Shown here: positions 52,068 through 60,973 of the stretch, in pieces
Position numbering within the stretch: position 1 is the first letter of the stretch
Layout of the letters: every line of letters starts with the position of its first letter
Source: CAWDNM01 sp964521195
GTDB lineage: Bacteria > Actinomycetota > Coriobacteriia > Anaerosomatales > JAAXUF01
Reading direction: 5' to 3'
DNA length: 64,000 nt
Assembly (NCBI GenBank): GCA_964521195.1
Contig: CAZFRE010000001.1
Span: 496,001-560,000 of the forward strand
Notes under the pieces: model-generated
What the model was told of the DNA's origin: nothing
The model's database searches: none
The model's input: the letters and a program-made list of their open reading frames with translations, nothing else
Position numbers and translations under genes: made by a program

Positions 52068-53315
52068 ATGGCACTCACGTACATCCCGGCCCAGGATCCC
52101 GAGGTCGCAGCCGCGATCGACGCCGAACTCGCGCGCCAGCGCGGAACCATCGAGCTGATCGCCTCCGAGAACTTCGTCTCGCCGGCAGTGCTCGAAGCCG
52201 CCGGCACCGTGCTCACCAACAAGTACGCCGAGGGCCTGCCCGGCAAGCGCTACTACGGTGGCTGCGAGAAAGTCGACATCGTCGAGAACATCGCGCGCGA
52301 CCGCGCCAAGGAGCTCTTCGGCGCCGACCACGCCAACGTGCAGCCGCACGCGGGCGCGCAGGCCAATATGGCCGTCTACTACGCCGTCTGCGATCCGGGC
52401 GACACCATCCTTGGCATGAACCTCGCCATGGGTGGCCACCTCACCCACGGGTCGCCGGTGAATTTCTCGGGCAAGTGGTTCAACGTCGTCCCGTACGGCC
52501 TGGACATGGAGACGGAGACGATCGACTACGACGAGATGGAGCGCCTCGCCGTCGAGCACAAGCCCAAGATGATCATCGCGGGCGCGAGCGCCTACCCGCG
52601 CGTCATCGACTTCGCCCGCTTCCGCGAGGTCGCCGACAAGGTCGGCGCGGTCCTCATGGTCGACATGGCGCACATCGCCGGCCTCGTCGCGACCGGTGCG
52701 CATCCCTCGCCGGTGCCGTACGCGGACTTCGTGACGTCCACCTCGCACAAGACGCTGCGTGGCCCGAGAAGCGGTTTCGTGCTCTGCAAGGAAGAGTGGG
52801 CGACCAAACTCGACAAGGCCGTGTTCCCCGGTCTGCAGGGTGGTCCGCTCGAGCACATCATCGCCGCGAAGGCTGTCGCGTTCGGCGAGGCGATGAAGCC
52901 TGAGTTCACCACCTACATCGACCAAGTGGTGATCAACGCGAAGGCGATGGGCGCCGCGATGGTCGAGTGCGGCCTGCGCCTCATCTCCGGCGGCACCGAC
53001 AATCACCTCATGCTCGTCGACCTGCGTCCGGCAGGTGTGACCGGCAAGGAGGCCGAGCGGGTCCTCGAGGACGTCGGCATCACCACCAACAAGAACGCGA
53101 TCCCCAACGACCCGGAGAGCCCGTTCGTCACGAGCGGCATCCGCGTCGGCTCGCCGGCGATGACCACGCGTGGCTTCACCGAGGGCGACGCCCATACGGT
53201 CGGCTGCCTGATCGCGCAGACCGTCTTCAACCGCGACGACGAGGCGAAGCTCGCCAACATCCGCGAAGAGGTCAAGGCGCTGCTCGACAAGCACCCGCTC
53301 TACCCGGAGCTGTAG
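52068..53315 (+). CDS. glyA: serine hydroxymethyltransferase
   Basis: This 415-residue PLP enzyme interconverts serine and glycine with methylene-THF. IELIASENFVSPAVLEA, NKYAEGLPGKRYYGGCE and the PLP-Lys motif STSHKTLRGPRSG are all present. The ATG at 52068 has CGGAAGGAA upstream. It supplies one-carbon units to ThyX. Confidence 0.97.
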   Translation: MALTYIPAQDPEVAAAIDAELARQRGTIELIASENFVSPAVLEAAGTVLTNKYAEGLPGKRYYGGCEKVDIVENIARDRAKELFGADHANVQPHAGAQANMAVYYAVCDPGDTILGMNLAMGGHLTHGSPVNFSGKWFNVVPYGLDMETETIDYDEMERLAVEHKPKMIIAGASAYPRVIDFARFREVADKVGAVLMVDMAHIAGLVATGAHPSPVPYADFVTSTSHKTLRGPRSGFVLCKEEWATKLDKAVFPGLQGGPLEHIIAAKAVAFGEAMKPEFTTYIDQVVINAKAMGAAMVECGLRLISGGTDNHLMLVDLRPAGVTGKEAERVLEDVGITTNKNAIPNDPESPFVTSGIRVGSPAMTTRGFTEGDAHTVGCLIAQTVFNRDDEAKLANIREEVKALLDKHPLYPEL

Positions 53316-53370
53316 TCCCCGCATCGCCCGACCGCACGCGCTCCCGTCCGGAGACGCGAGAGGAGACCGA

Positions 53371-54018
53371 ATGCCCGCGAACACCAAGTACCCCAACGTC
53401 ACGCTCGTCGACCACCCGCTCGTGCAGCACAAGCTCACGATCCTGCGGTCGACGTCGACCGGCTCCAAGCAGTTCCGCGAGCTGGTCAAGGAACTCGCGA
53501 TGCTCGAGGCCTACGAGGCCACCCGCGATTTCCAGCTCGCCGAGACGACCGTGACCACCCCCATCACCGAGACGGTCTCATACGTGCTCGCCGGCAAGAA
53601 GGTCGCGGTCATCCCGATCCTGCGCGCGGGCCTGGGCATGGTCGACGGCATCCTCGAGCTCATCCCGGCGGCGCGCGTGGGACACGTGGGTCTTTACCGC
53701 GACCCGCAGACCCTCAAGCCGGTCGAGTACTACTGCAAGCTCCCCGATGACATCGCCGAGCGTGACGTGCTCATCGTCGACCCCATGCTCGCGACGGGTG
53801 GCTCGGCGGCAGCAGCGGTCGAGCTGCTGCGCGAGAAGGGCGCCAAGCACATCAACCTGCTCGTGCTCATCGCCGCGCCGGAGGGCATCGAAGAAGTCGT
53901 GCGCTGCTGCGACGACATCAACATCTACACCTGTGCGATCGACAGCCATCTCAACGACCACGGCTACATCGTCCCCGGTCTCGGCGATGCGGGCGATCGC
54001 ATCTTCGGCACCAAGTAG
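53371..54018 (+). CDS. upp: uracil phosphoribosyltransferase
   Basis: This 215-residue salvage enzyme makes UMP. VDHPLVQHKLTILRS is the N-terminal signature, the PRPP loop is LIVDPMLATGGSA, and the C terminus YIVPGLGDAGDRIFGTK is canonical. GAGAGGAGA precedes the ATG. The next gene begins 25 bases later, giving a pyrimidine pair. Confidence 0.97.
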   Translation: MPANTKYPNVTLVDHPLVQHKLTILRSTSTGSKQFRELVKELAMLEAYEATRDFQLAETTVTTPITETVSYVLAGKKVAVIPILRAGLGMVDGILELIPAARVGHVGLYRDPQTLKPVEYYCKLPDDIAERDVLIVDPMLATGGSAAAAVELLREKGAKHINLLVLIAAPEGIEEVVRCCDDINIYTCAIDSHLNDHGYIVPGLGDAGDRIFGTK

Positions 54019-54043
54019 CACGACTCAAGCGGGGAGACACGCC

Positions 54044-54517
54044 ATGCCGCGTCCGTCCTGGGACGAGTACTTCATGTCCATCGCCGAGCAGGTCTCGGGC
54101 CGTTCGACGTGCCTCAGACGCGCGACAGGTGCCGTGCTCGTGAAGGACAAGCGCATCCTCGCGACAGGGTACAACGGGGTCCCGAAGGGCCTCGCGCACT
54201 GCGAGGAAGTCGGCTGCTTGCGAGAGCAGCGAGGCATCCCCAGTGGCTCGCACCACGAGCTCTGCCGGGGCATCCACGCCGAGCAGAACGCCGTCATCCA
54301 GGCCGCCAAGCACGGCATCGCGATGGACGGCGCCACCGCGTACTGCACCCACCAGCCCTGCGTGCTGTGCGCGAAGATCCTGCTCAACGCGGGCGTCGTC
54401 GACATCGTGTTTCGCGATCCGTATCCCGACCCGCTCTCCGAGGAACTCCTCGCGGAGGCGGGGGTCGTACCGCGCCGGCTCGTTCCTGAACCCGTCAGCG
54501 GGGGCGCGAACCAGTGA
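54044..54517 (+). CDS. dCMP deaminase (ComEB-like)
   Basis: This 157-residue zinc enzyme deaminates dCMP to dUMP, the ThyX substrate. The zinc and catalytic motif HAEQN is at 78-82, and PCVLC (Cys106, Cys109) gives the other ligands. CEEVGCLREQRGIPSGSHHELC matches the dCMP-deaminase insert. The ATG at 54044 has GGGGAGA upstream; the longer frame from 53747 is a upp shadow. Confidence 0.93.
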   Translation: MPRPSWDEYFMSIAEQVSGRSTCLRRATGAVLVKDKRILATGYNGVPKGLAHCEEVGCLREQRGIPSGSHHELCRGIHAEQNAVIQAAKHGIAMDGATAYCTHQPCVLCAKILLNAGVVDIVFRDPYPDPLSEELLAEAGVVPRRLVPEPVSGGANQ

Positions 54518-55650
54518 GCGTCAGGCACTACCTCGTTGTCGCCCTTGTCGGGGCCGTAGTCACGTTCTTCGCCACTCCGCTCGTGCGCAGGTTCGCCCTC
54601 GCTCGTGGCTACGTGCACCATCCAGGCCACCGGGACGTGCACACCAAGCCCGTCCCCCGGATCGGTGGCGTAGCGATCTTCGCGGGGGTCATGACCGCGA
54701 TACTCGTGCAGGCCATCGGGGAGTACTACTTCGGCTGGGGCGGGACGCTCGTGGCCGGAGGCACGGCCCGTGCGCGCGTGCTCGGCGTGATCGCCGGACT
54801 TGTGCTCATATTCCTCACAGGCCTGCTCGACGACTTCAGGCCGCTCTCACCCGGGTGGAAGGCCCTCGGGGAGTTGCTGGCGGCGTCCGTCGTGGTCGCG
54901 TCCGGACTGCGCATCGAATACATCGGCAACCCGTTCGGCGGTGGGCTCATCCAGCTCGGGCTGCTTGCGATACCGATCACGCTCGTCTACATCGTCGGCT
55001 TCACCAACATCATCAACCTCATCGACGGTCTCGACGGCCTGGCGGCGGGGGTCTCGGCGATCGCGGCGGCGACACTGCTCGTGCTCGCGGCGCAGGGGAA
55101 CCGGCTTGACGCGGCTGCGGTAGCGGCGGCACTCATCGGCGCGTGTATCGCATTTCTGCGGTACAACTTCTATCCGGCGTCGATCATCATGGGCGACTCG
55201 GGGGCACTGTTCCTCGGCTTCACGCTCTCGGTGATCTCGCTCATGGGCGTCATGAAGTCGACCGCGGCCATCGCCTTGGCCGTCCCGCTGTTCATCGTCG
55301 GCGTGCCTATCTTCGATACGGCGTCGGCGATCATCCGTCGCACCATCCAAGGGCGGCCGATCCAAGAAGCCGACCGCGGGCACATCCACCATCGCCTTCT
55401 CGGACGAGGCTTCAACCAGACGCAGACCGTGCTGATCATCTACGCGTGGTGCATCGCGTTGGCGCTTGGAGGCTACACGGTGCGTTGGTCAGAGGGACCG
55501 GTGAAGTGGATAGCGTTCATCTCTCTGTTCGCCGTGACGGGCATCATGGCGTACTGGCTCGGCTTGTTCGAGGCGGTTCATCACCCCGATGAAGGCGACG
55601 ATTCCGCAGGTGAACGCCGCGGTCGCCGCAGCAGCTCGAAATCAACCTGA
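54514..55650 (+). CDS. undecaprenyl-phosphate sugar-1-phosphate transferase (WecA/TagO-like)
   Basis: This 378-residue polyprenyl-phosphate transferase has about 11 helices. Motifs: PRIGGVAIF, LLDDFRPLSP, NLIDGLDGLAAG, MGDSGALFLGF and HIHHRLLGRGF. It is likely to start synthesis of a wall glycopolymer or polysaccharide by moving GlcNAc-1-P to the lipid carrier. The GTG at 54514 overlaps the deaminase stop. It sits just before the ATP synthase genes, as rfe/wecA does in many Actinobacteria. Confidence 0.92.
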   Translation: MSVRHYLVVALVGAVVTFFATPLVRRFALARGYVHHPGHRDVHTKPVPRIGGVAIFAGVMTAILVQAIGEYYFGWGGTLVAGGTARARVLGVIAGLVLIFLTGLLDDFRPLSPGWKALGELLAASVVVASGLRIEYIGNPFGGGLIQLGLLAIPITLVYIVGFTNIINLIDGLDGLAAGVSAIAAATLLVLAAQGNRLDAAAVAAALIGACIAFLRYNFYPASIIMGDSGALFLGFTLSVISLMGVMKSTAAIALAVPLFIVGVPIFDTASAIIRRTIQGRPIQEADRGHIHHRLLGRGFNQTQTVLIIYAWCIALALGGYTVRWSEGPVKWIAFISLFAVTGIMAYWLGLFEAVHHPDEGDDSAGERRGRRSSSKST

Positions 55651-55657
55651 ACGAAGG

Positions 55658-55686
55658 TTGTGGGCGCAAGGGGGTTCGGTTACTAT
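55658..55686 (+). promoter_or_regulatory. probable promoter of the ATP synthase operon
   Basis: TTGTGG (55658-55663), 17-bp spacer, TACTAT (55681-55686). Transcription would start near 55693, only about five bases before the GTG at 55698. Confidence 0.55.
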
Positions 55687-55697
55687 GTGCCTGCTCT

Positions 55698-56129
55698 GTG
55701 AGCCCACAAAGCGAAGCGTCCCGCTTGCGAGACGCAAGGGGTTATGAGGGTAAGGGACAGGTCACCGGAACCTTGACGGCGCTGCGAGAACTACTTTCGA
55801 CACCTGGAGTCGCTGTCCTTCTCGGACTCGGTCTCGGCATCGGACTCGTTGTACCGCTCTTCTGGACCTCCCGACTTCTCACGGCGGACAACGCCGACAT
55901 CGGCCTGTATGTGGTCATGGGCGTGGTGTTTGGCGGCCTGATAGTGAGTCTCGGTGTGATGTGGGGCGTGTACTACATCGCGCCTAGGGGGTTCGGCTGG
56001 TTTGGGCCCTCGGTTGTTGCGGGATTCGTGGTCGCGCTCGGCGTTCTTGCCGGGGTCATGACCTCGAGGTTGTTGAAGTCAGCCGGCAAGCCCACTGACG
56101 AGACGTCGAACGACGAGACAGGGAGATAA
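55698..56129 (+). CDS. AtpI-like small membrane protein of the atp operon
   Basis: This protein of up to 143 residues has three or four membrane helices (VAVLLGLGLGIGLVVPLFW, IGLYVVMGVVFGGLIVSLGV, SVVAGFVVALGVLAG). Position between wecA-type and atpB genes matches AtpI in Actinobacteria, but sequence similarity is weak. The start is uncertain: GTG at 55698 would be almost leaderless, while TTG at 55773, preceded by AAGGGACAGG, would give a 118-residue form starting just before helix 1. It ends three bases before atpB. Confidence 0.6.
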   Translation: MSPQSEASRLRDARGYEGKGQVTGTLTALRELLSTPGVAVLLGLGLGIGLVVPLFWTSRLLTADNADIGLYVVMGVVFGGLIVSLGVMWGVYYIAPRGFGWFGPSVVAGFVVALGVLAGVMTSRLLKSAGKPTDETSNDETGR

Positions 56130-56132
56130 CGC

Positions 56133-57053
56133 GTGGAGGGTTCAGTCGAAGCCACCATCGAGGCGGCCGGTCACGCCGCCGAGGCGACAGCGGCAGCTGC
56201 CGCCGAGGGAGCGGCGCACGCCGCTGAGGGCGGCACCCCGCTCGATCACCTGCCCGCCGCCGTCGAGAAACTCCTTCACGAGCTCAGCACGCTCAACGTC
56301 AACGGTCACCCGTACAGCACGACGGACTTCGTGCTCACGAACTACCTCTTCTTCCTCTTCATCTCGATCGTCCTGCTCTCCGTCGTGATCTTCTTCGCGG
56401 TGCGCAGGCTGTCCCTGGTCCCCAAGAGCAAGCTGTCGAATGCCGTGGAGGCGCTCGCGCAATTCGTACGCGATGACATCGCCGTCGCGATGATCGGACA
56501 CGACGGCACGAAGTACTTCTCGTTCCTCGCGACGGTCTTCTTCTTCATCCTTATGAACAACATCCTGGGCCTGATCCCGGGCTGCAAGCCGGGTACCGGC
56601 ACCATGGGCGTGACGGTGGCACTGTCCACGACGGTGTTCATCTTCTTCAACGCGGTCGGCTTCAAGAACCAGGGCTTCTGGGGCTACATCAAGAGCTTCG
56701 CGCCGAAGGGCGTGCCGTTCCCGATCAACCTGATCGTCTGGCTCATCGAGGTGTTCTCGGCCTTCCTGCGCATCTTCACGCTGGCGGTACGTCTGTTCGC
56801 CAACATGTACGCGGGTCACATCATCCTCGGCATCTTCGCCATTCTCACCGCGCTGTTCACCGAGCCCCTCATCGAGGCGCTCAAGATGCAGGAGGGCGTC
56901 GGGCACGCGCTGGTCGGGGCGCTCCCGTCCATCGGGTGGCTGGCACTGATGACCGCGCTCTACCTGCTCGAGGTGGTCGTCGCCTTCGTTCAGGCGTACG
57001 TCTTCACGCTCCTGAGTGCCGTCTACATCGGGGCGGCAGCTCACGAGCACTAA
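56133..57053 (+). CDS. atpB: F1Fo ATP synthase subunit a
   Basis: This 306-residue membrane subunit forms the proton half-channels. The essential Arg is in LAVRLFANMYAGHIILG. NNILGLIPG and the final VVAFVQAYVFTLLSAVYIG are canonical. An Ala/Glu-rich N-terminal stretch of about 40 residues precedes helix 1. The GTG start at 56133 is 3 bases after the AtpI-like gene. Confidence 0.96.
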   Translation: MEGSVEATIEAAGHAAEATAAAAAEGAAHAAEGGTPLDHLPAAVEKLLHELSTLNVNGHPYSTTDFVLTNYLFFLFISIVLLSVVIFFAVRRLSLVPKSKLSNAVEALAQFVRDDIAVAMIGHDGTKYFSFLATVFFFILMNNILGLIPGCKPGTGTMGVTVALSTTVFIFFNAVGFKNQGFWGYIKSFAPKGVPFPINLIVWLIEVFSAFLRIFTLAVRLFANMYAGHIILGIFAILTALFTEPLIEALKMQEGVGHALVGALPSIGWLALMTALYLLEVVVAFVQAYVFTLLSAVYIGAAAHEH

Positions 57054-57065
57054 GTTGGAACGATC

Positions 57066-57130
57066 GCCGGTCTAGAGAAGCCGGCGTCGGGATAAGTTGG
57101 TTGGCTGGAGTCCGGGCTAAAGAGGCCCGG
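57066..57130 (+). promoter_or_regulatory. two stem-loops between atpB and atpE
   Basis: Stem 1: GCCGG (57066-57070) / CCGGC (57081-57085), loop 10 nt. Stem 2: CCGGGC (57112-57117) / GCCCGG (57125-57130), loop TAAAGAG. They occupy the 99-bp atpB-atpE gap, ahead of the strong AAGGAGGAA ribosome site of atpE. Such elements often raise c-subunit output or protect its mRNA. Confidence 0.5.
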
Positions 57131-57152
57131 GCCCGACAAACAAGGAGGAATC

Positions 57153-57368
57153 GTGGAGTTCATCGGTTTCGCTCTTCTGTACGGCCTGGCGGTCACCACG
57201 CCGGCCCTCACCATCGGCTGGGTCGGCTCCAAGGCCGCCGAGTCCACCGCACGTCAGCCCGAGATGGCCGGCCGCATCTTCACCGTCTTCATCCTGGCCG
57301 CCGCCTTCGTCGAGGCGCTCGCGCTCCTCGGCTTCGTTCTCGGCATCATGGTTCAGGGCAAGCTCTAG
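57153..57368 (+). CDS. atpE: F1Fo ATP synthase subunit c
   Basis: This 71-residue, two-helix hairpin has the loop ARQPEMAGR and the ion-binding Glu54 in AAFVEALALLGFV. The residue after Glu is Ala, not Ser/Thr, and helix 1 has Pro17 where Na+-type rings usually have Gln. It therefore looks H+-coupled. The GTG at 57153 has a very strong AAGGAGGAA site. Many copies are needed per complex. Confidence 0.96.
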   Translation: MEFIGFALLYGLAVTTPALTIGWVGSKAAESTARQPEMAGRIFTVFILAAAFVEALALLGFVLGIMVQGKL

Positions 57369-57404
57369 TCCGGCACTCTCCCTTCGTGCACTGGAGGTAG
57401 TGCC

Positions 57405-57905
57405 GTGGAAGCGATCATCCCGAAGCTAGCCGAGTTCATTCCTGCGATCATCTCGTTTGCGATCGTGTTCTTCGTGCTGTCGAAGTTCGCGTGGCCTGCG
57501 ATCTCGCAGATGCTCGACCAGCGTGCGGAGACCATCCGCGAGTCGCTGGAGCGGGCCGAGAACGCGAAGGTCGAGGCCGAGCGTCTGCTCGAGGAGTACA
57601 AGCAGACGATGGCCGAGGCGCGCAAGGAGGCTGGCACCATCCTGCAGCAGGCTAAGCAGGCTGCGGAGACGACTCGCACCGAGGCGCAGGCCAAGGCGAT
57701 GGCGGAGGCCGAGGATCTCGTCGCCAAGGCCCGCGAGGCCATCGAGGGTGAGAAGCGTGCCGCGATCGCCGAGCTTCAGGCATCGGTTGCGGACCTCTCG
57801 ATCGCCGTCGCAGGTAAGCTCATCGGCGCTGAGTTGAGCAAGGACGACCACCTGAAGGTCATCGAGAAGTACGTCAGCGAGGCAGGGAGCCTCAATGCGA
57901 ACTAG
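57405..57905 (+). CDS. atpF: F1Fo ATP synthase subunit b
   Basis: This 166-residue protein has one N-terminal membrane helix (IPAIISFAIVFFVLSKFAW) followed by a long charged coiled coil (ESLERAENAKVEAERLLEEY...), the peripheral stalk. GGAGG precedes the GTG. It overlaps atpH by 11 bases. Confidence 0.95.
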   Translation: MEAIIPKLAEFIPAIISFAIVFFVLSKFAWPAISQMLDQRAETIRESLERAENAKVEAERLLEEYKQTMAEARKEAGTILQQAKQAAETTRTEAQAKAMAEAEDLVAKAREAIEGEKRAAIAELQASVADLSIAVAGKLIGAELSKDDHLKVIEKYVSEAGSLNAN

Positions 57906-58464
57906 CAGGGCGCTCGCCAAGCAGATCATCGGCAGCTATGCGGGCGTTCTCTTCGACGCCGCCGCGCCGACCGGTTCGGTCGACGAGGTCAGCATGCAGC
58001 TCGAGGCCGTACGGCGGATCGTACGTGGGCACGCGCCGCTGCGCGACGCGCTCCTCGACGACCAGGCGTCCGGCGAACAGCGTGCACAGGTCGTGCGTGA
58101 CGTGTTTGCGGGGCTGAACCCGGTCCTCCTGAGCACGCTCGCGATCATGGCCGAGCGCGGCAACTTCGACCTTCTGGGAAGCGTTGCCGAAGAGTACGGC
58201 CGTGTGGCCGAGGAGAAGCGCGACGTGGTCGCCGTCGATGTCACGACGGCGGTCGAGCTGTCCGAGTCGCTTCGCGAGGCCCTCACAGAGAAGCTCCGCA
58301 CGGACATGGGTAAGGGTGTCGTCCTTCGCGAGAAGGTCGACCCGGCCATCGTCGGCGGAATCGTCATCAGCACGCACGGGCGGCGGATCGACGCGAGCAT
58401 CGCGTCGCAGCTCGAGAATGCCCGTGGGGTGCTCTCGACCGCACACACTGGAGGTGAAGCATAA
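57895..58464 (+). CDS. atpH: F1Fo ATP synthase subunit delta
   Basis: This 189-residue peripheral-stalk subunit has an N-terminal helical bundle (YAGVLFDAAAPTGSVDEV) and the C-terminal block VVLREKVDPAIVGGIVISTHGRRIDASI. The ATG at 57895 lies within the atpF end. Confidence 0.94.
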   Translation: MRTSRALAKQIIGSYAGVLFDAAAPTGSVDEVSMQLEAVRRIVRGHAPLRDALLDDQASGEQRAQVVRDVFAGLNPVLLSTLAIMAERGNFDLLGSVAEEYGRVAEEKRDVVAVDVTTAVELSESLREALTEKLRTDMGKGVVLREKVDPAIVGGIVISTHGRRIDASIASQLENARGVLSTAHTGGEA

Positions 58465-60066
58465 ATGGCGGAGATCACCGCCAGTAACATCGATGCGGTC
58501 CTGCGGTCACAGCTGGACGCAATCAGCACGAGCGTCGAGTCTCGTGAGGTCGGTACGGTCGCCCAGGTAGGCGACGGTATCGCGCGCGTCGAGGGACTTC
58601 GCGGCGCGATGGCCGGCGAGCTGCTCGAGTTCGAGTGCTCCGATGGTTCTACTGTCATGGGCATGGCCCTCAACCTCGACGAGCGTGAGGTCGGCGCGGT
58701 TCTTCTCGGCGACTTCATCAAGGTCAAGGAGAACGACTCGGTCAAGACGACCGGCAAGATCGTGCAGATCCCCGCGGGCGAGGCGTTCCTCGGCCGCATC
58801 GTGGGTCCGCTCGGCAACCCCCTCGACGGCAAAGGCCCGATCAAGGCCGACGGTTTCCGCAACGTCGAGCACAAGGCCGTCGGCGTCACCGAGCGCAAGC
58901 ACGTTCACGAGCCGATGCAGACCGGCATCATGGCCGTCGACGCCATGATCCCGATCGGTCGCGGTCAGCGCGAGCTCATCATCGGCGACCGCCAGACCGG
59001 CAAGACCGCTATCGCGATCGACACCATCATCAACCAGAAGGGCAAGGGCGTCGTGTGTGTCTACGTCGCCGTTGGCCAGAAGGCCTCGACGGTCGCGACG
59101 GTCGTTCAGACGCTCGAGAAGCACGGCGCCATGGAGTACACGATCGTCGTTCAGGCGACCGCGTCCGACTCCGCGCCGCTGCAGTACATCGCCCCGATGT
59201 CGGGTGCCGCCATGGCCGAGTACTTCATGTACACCGGCACCGACGGCAAGCCCGCGAACAAGGACAATCCGGGCCGCGCGGTCCTGTGCATCTACGACGA
59301 CCTCTCCAAGCAGGCCGTCGCCTACCGCCAGATGTCGCTCACGCTGCGCCGTCCTCCCGGACGTGAGGCGTACCCGGGTGACGTCTTCTACCTGCACAGC
59401 CGTCTGCTCGAGCGCGCGGTCAAGCTCAACGATGAGCTCGGCGCGGGTTCGATCACTGCCCTGCCGGTCATCGAGACCCAGGCTGGTGACGTGTCGGCGT
59501 ACATCCCGACGAACGTCATCTCCATCACCGACGGGCAGATCTTCCTGCAGAGCGACCTCTTCTATAAGGGCGTTCGCCCCGCCATCAACGTCGGCATCTC
59601 GGTGTCGCGAGTCGGCGGTGACGCGCAGATCAAGGCCATGAAGCAGGTAGCCGGTACGCTGCGACTCGACCTCGCGGCCTACCGCTCACTCGAGGCGTTC
59701 GCGCAGTTCGGATCCGACCTCGACAAGGCCACGCAGTCGCAGCTCAACCGCGGCGCCCGCATGGTCGAGCTGCTCAAGCAGGGCCGCTTCGTGCCGATGG
59801 CCGTCGAGAATCAGGTCATTTCGGTGTTCGCCGGTACCAAGGGCTTCCTGGATGATCTCAAGGTCGAGGACGTCCAGCCGTTCCGCGAGGGTCTCATCGA
59901 GTATGCCGCCGGCTCGTACGGCGACGTCGTGAACTCGATCGTGACCGAGGGCAAGCTCACGGACGAGACGGAAGAGAAGCTCAAGGAGATCATCACCGAG
60001 TACAAGGGCATCTTCCTGGCCGAGCACGCCGATGCCGCTCCCGCTTCGTCGGACTCCGGCGAGTAG
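58465..60066 (+). CDS. atpA: F1Fo ATP synthase subunit alpha
   Basis: This 533-residue protein carries the non-catalytic nucleotide site with Walker A GDRQTGKTAIA. VGDGIARVEGLRGAMAGELLEF is the N-terminal beta barrel, and VISITDGQIFL the Arg-finger region. The ATG starts directly at the atpH stop. The last 15 residues are Ala/Ser-rich. Confidence 0.97.
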   Translation: MAEITASNIDAVLRSQLDAISTSVESREVGTVAQVGDGIARVEGLRGAMAGELLEFECSDGSTVMGMALNLDEREVGAVLLGDFIKVKENDSVKTTGKIVQIPAGEAFLGRIVGPLGNPLDGKGPIKADGFRNVEHKAVGVTERKHVHEPMQTGIMAVDAMIPIGRGQRELIIGDRQTGKTAIAIDTIINQKGKGVVCVYVAVGQKASTVATVVQTLEKHGAMEYTIVVQATASDSAPLQYIAPMSGAAMAEYFMYTGTDGKPANKDNPGRAVLCIYDDLSKQAVAYRQMSLTLRRPPGREAYPGDVFYLHSRLLERAVKLNDELGAGSITALPVIETQAGDVSAYIPTNVISITDGQIFLQSDLFYKGVRPAINVGISVSRVGGDAQIKAMKQVAGTLRLDLAAYRSLEAFAQFGSDLDKATQSQLNRGARMVELLKQGRFVPMAVENQVISVFAGTKGFLDDLKVEDVQPFREGLIEYAAGSYGDVVNSIVTEGKLTDETEEKLKEIITEYKGIFLAEHADAAPASSDSGE

Positions 60067-60076
60067 GGGCGAGTAG

Positions 60077-60973
60077 ATGGCGACTCTGCGCGATATCAAG
60101 AACCGCATCGGCAGCGTCCAATCGACGCGGCAGATCACGCGCACCATGGAGATGGTGGCGACTGCCAAGCTGAAGAAGGCGCAGTCCCGCATCGAGAACG
60201 CACGTCCTTACGCGCTCGCGATGGCCGAGGTGCTCGGCAACGTCGTGCGCTACGTAGGCGAGATCAAGCATCCGTTGCTTGAGGCCCGCGAGGAGCGTCG
60301 TCGCGTCTGCGTCATCTCGATCGTGTCCGACCGCGGGTTCGCCGGAGCGTTCAACAGCAACATCATTCGCATGACCGAGAACACGCTCGCGGACTTCGCC
60401 GAGCAGGGCATCGAGACCGAGTTCATCACGGCCGGCAAGAAGCTCCTGAGTTACTTCCGCTACCGTGGCGTCGAACCCGCGACCGCGCTCGTCGGTAACT
60501 CCGACAAGCCGTCGGTCGCCGAAGCTCGTTCGATCGCTCAGCACGTCATGCGCGAGTACGAGGCCGGCGAGATCGATGCCGTCTACGTTCTCTTCAACCG
60601 CTTCAAGAACGTCGCGGAGCAGGTTCCCGAGACGCACCAGCTGCTGCCGATCGAGCAGTCGATGCTCGAGCAGGCGGAGGCTGACGTCGAGGCTTCCGGC
60701 CGCAACCTTGAGTACCTCTTCGAGCCGTCGAGCTCCGAGGTTCTCTCCGAACTGCTTCCCACCTACGTCGAGGAGCTCATCTACCGCTCGATGCTCGAGT
60801 CTGCAGCAGCCGAGCAGGGCGCTCGCCGTACGGCCATGAAGTCTGCGACCGATAACGCGTCCGACATGATCACGACGCTCACCCGTAGCTACAACCGGGC
60901 GCGCCAGGACGCGATCTCCACTGAGATCGCCGAGATCGTGGGTGGCGCAGCGGCGCAGGAGGACCAGGGCTAG
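60077..60973 (+). CDS. atpG: F1Fo ATP synthase subunit gamma
   Basis: This 298-residue central rotor shaft starts MATLRDIKNRIGSVQSTRQITRTM and has the C-terminal coiled-coil block RRTAMKSATDNASDMI. SDRGFAGAFNSN in the middle is typical. It is followed without a gap by atpD. Confidence 0.96.
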   Translation: MATLRDIKNRIGSVQSTRQITRTMEMVATAKLKKAQSRIENARPYALAMAEVLGNVVRYVGEIKHPLLEAREERRRVCVISIVSDRGFAGAFNSNIIRMTENTLADFAEQGIETEFITAGKKLLSYFRYRGVEPATALVGNSDKPSVAEARSIAQHVMREYEAGEIDAVYVLFNRFKNVAEQVPETHQLLPIEQSMLEQAEADVEASGRNLEYLFEPSSSEVLSELLPTYVEELIYRSMLESAAAEQGARRTAMKSATDNASDMITTLTRSYNRARQDAISTEIAEIVGGAAAQEDQG

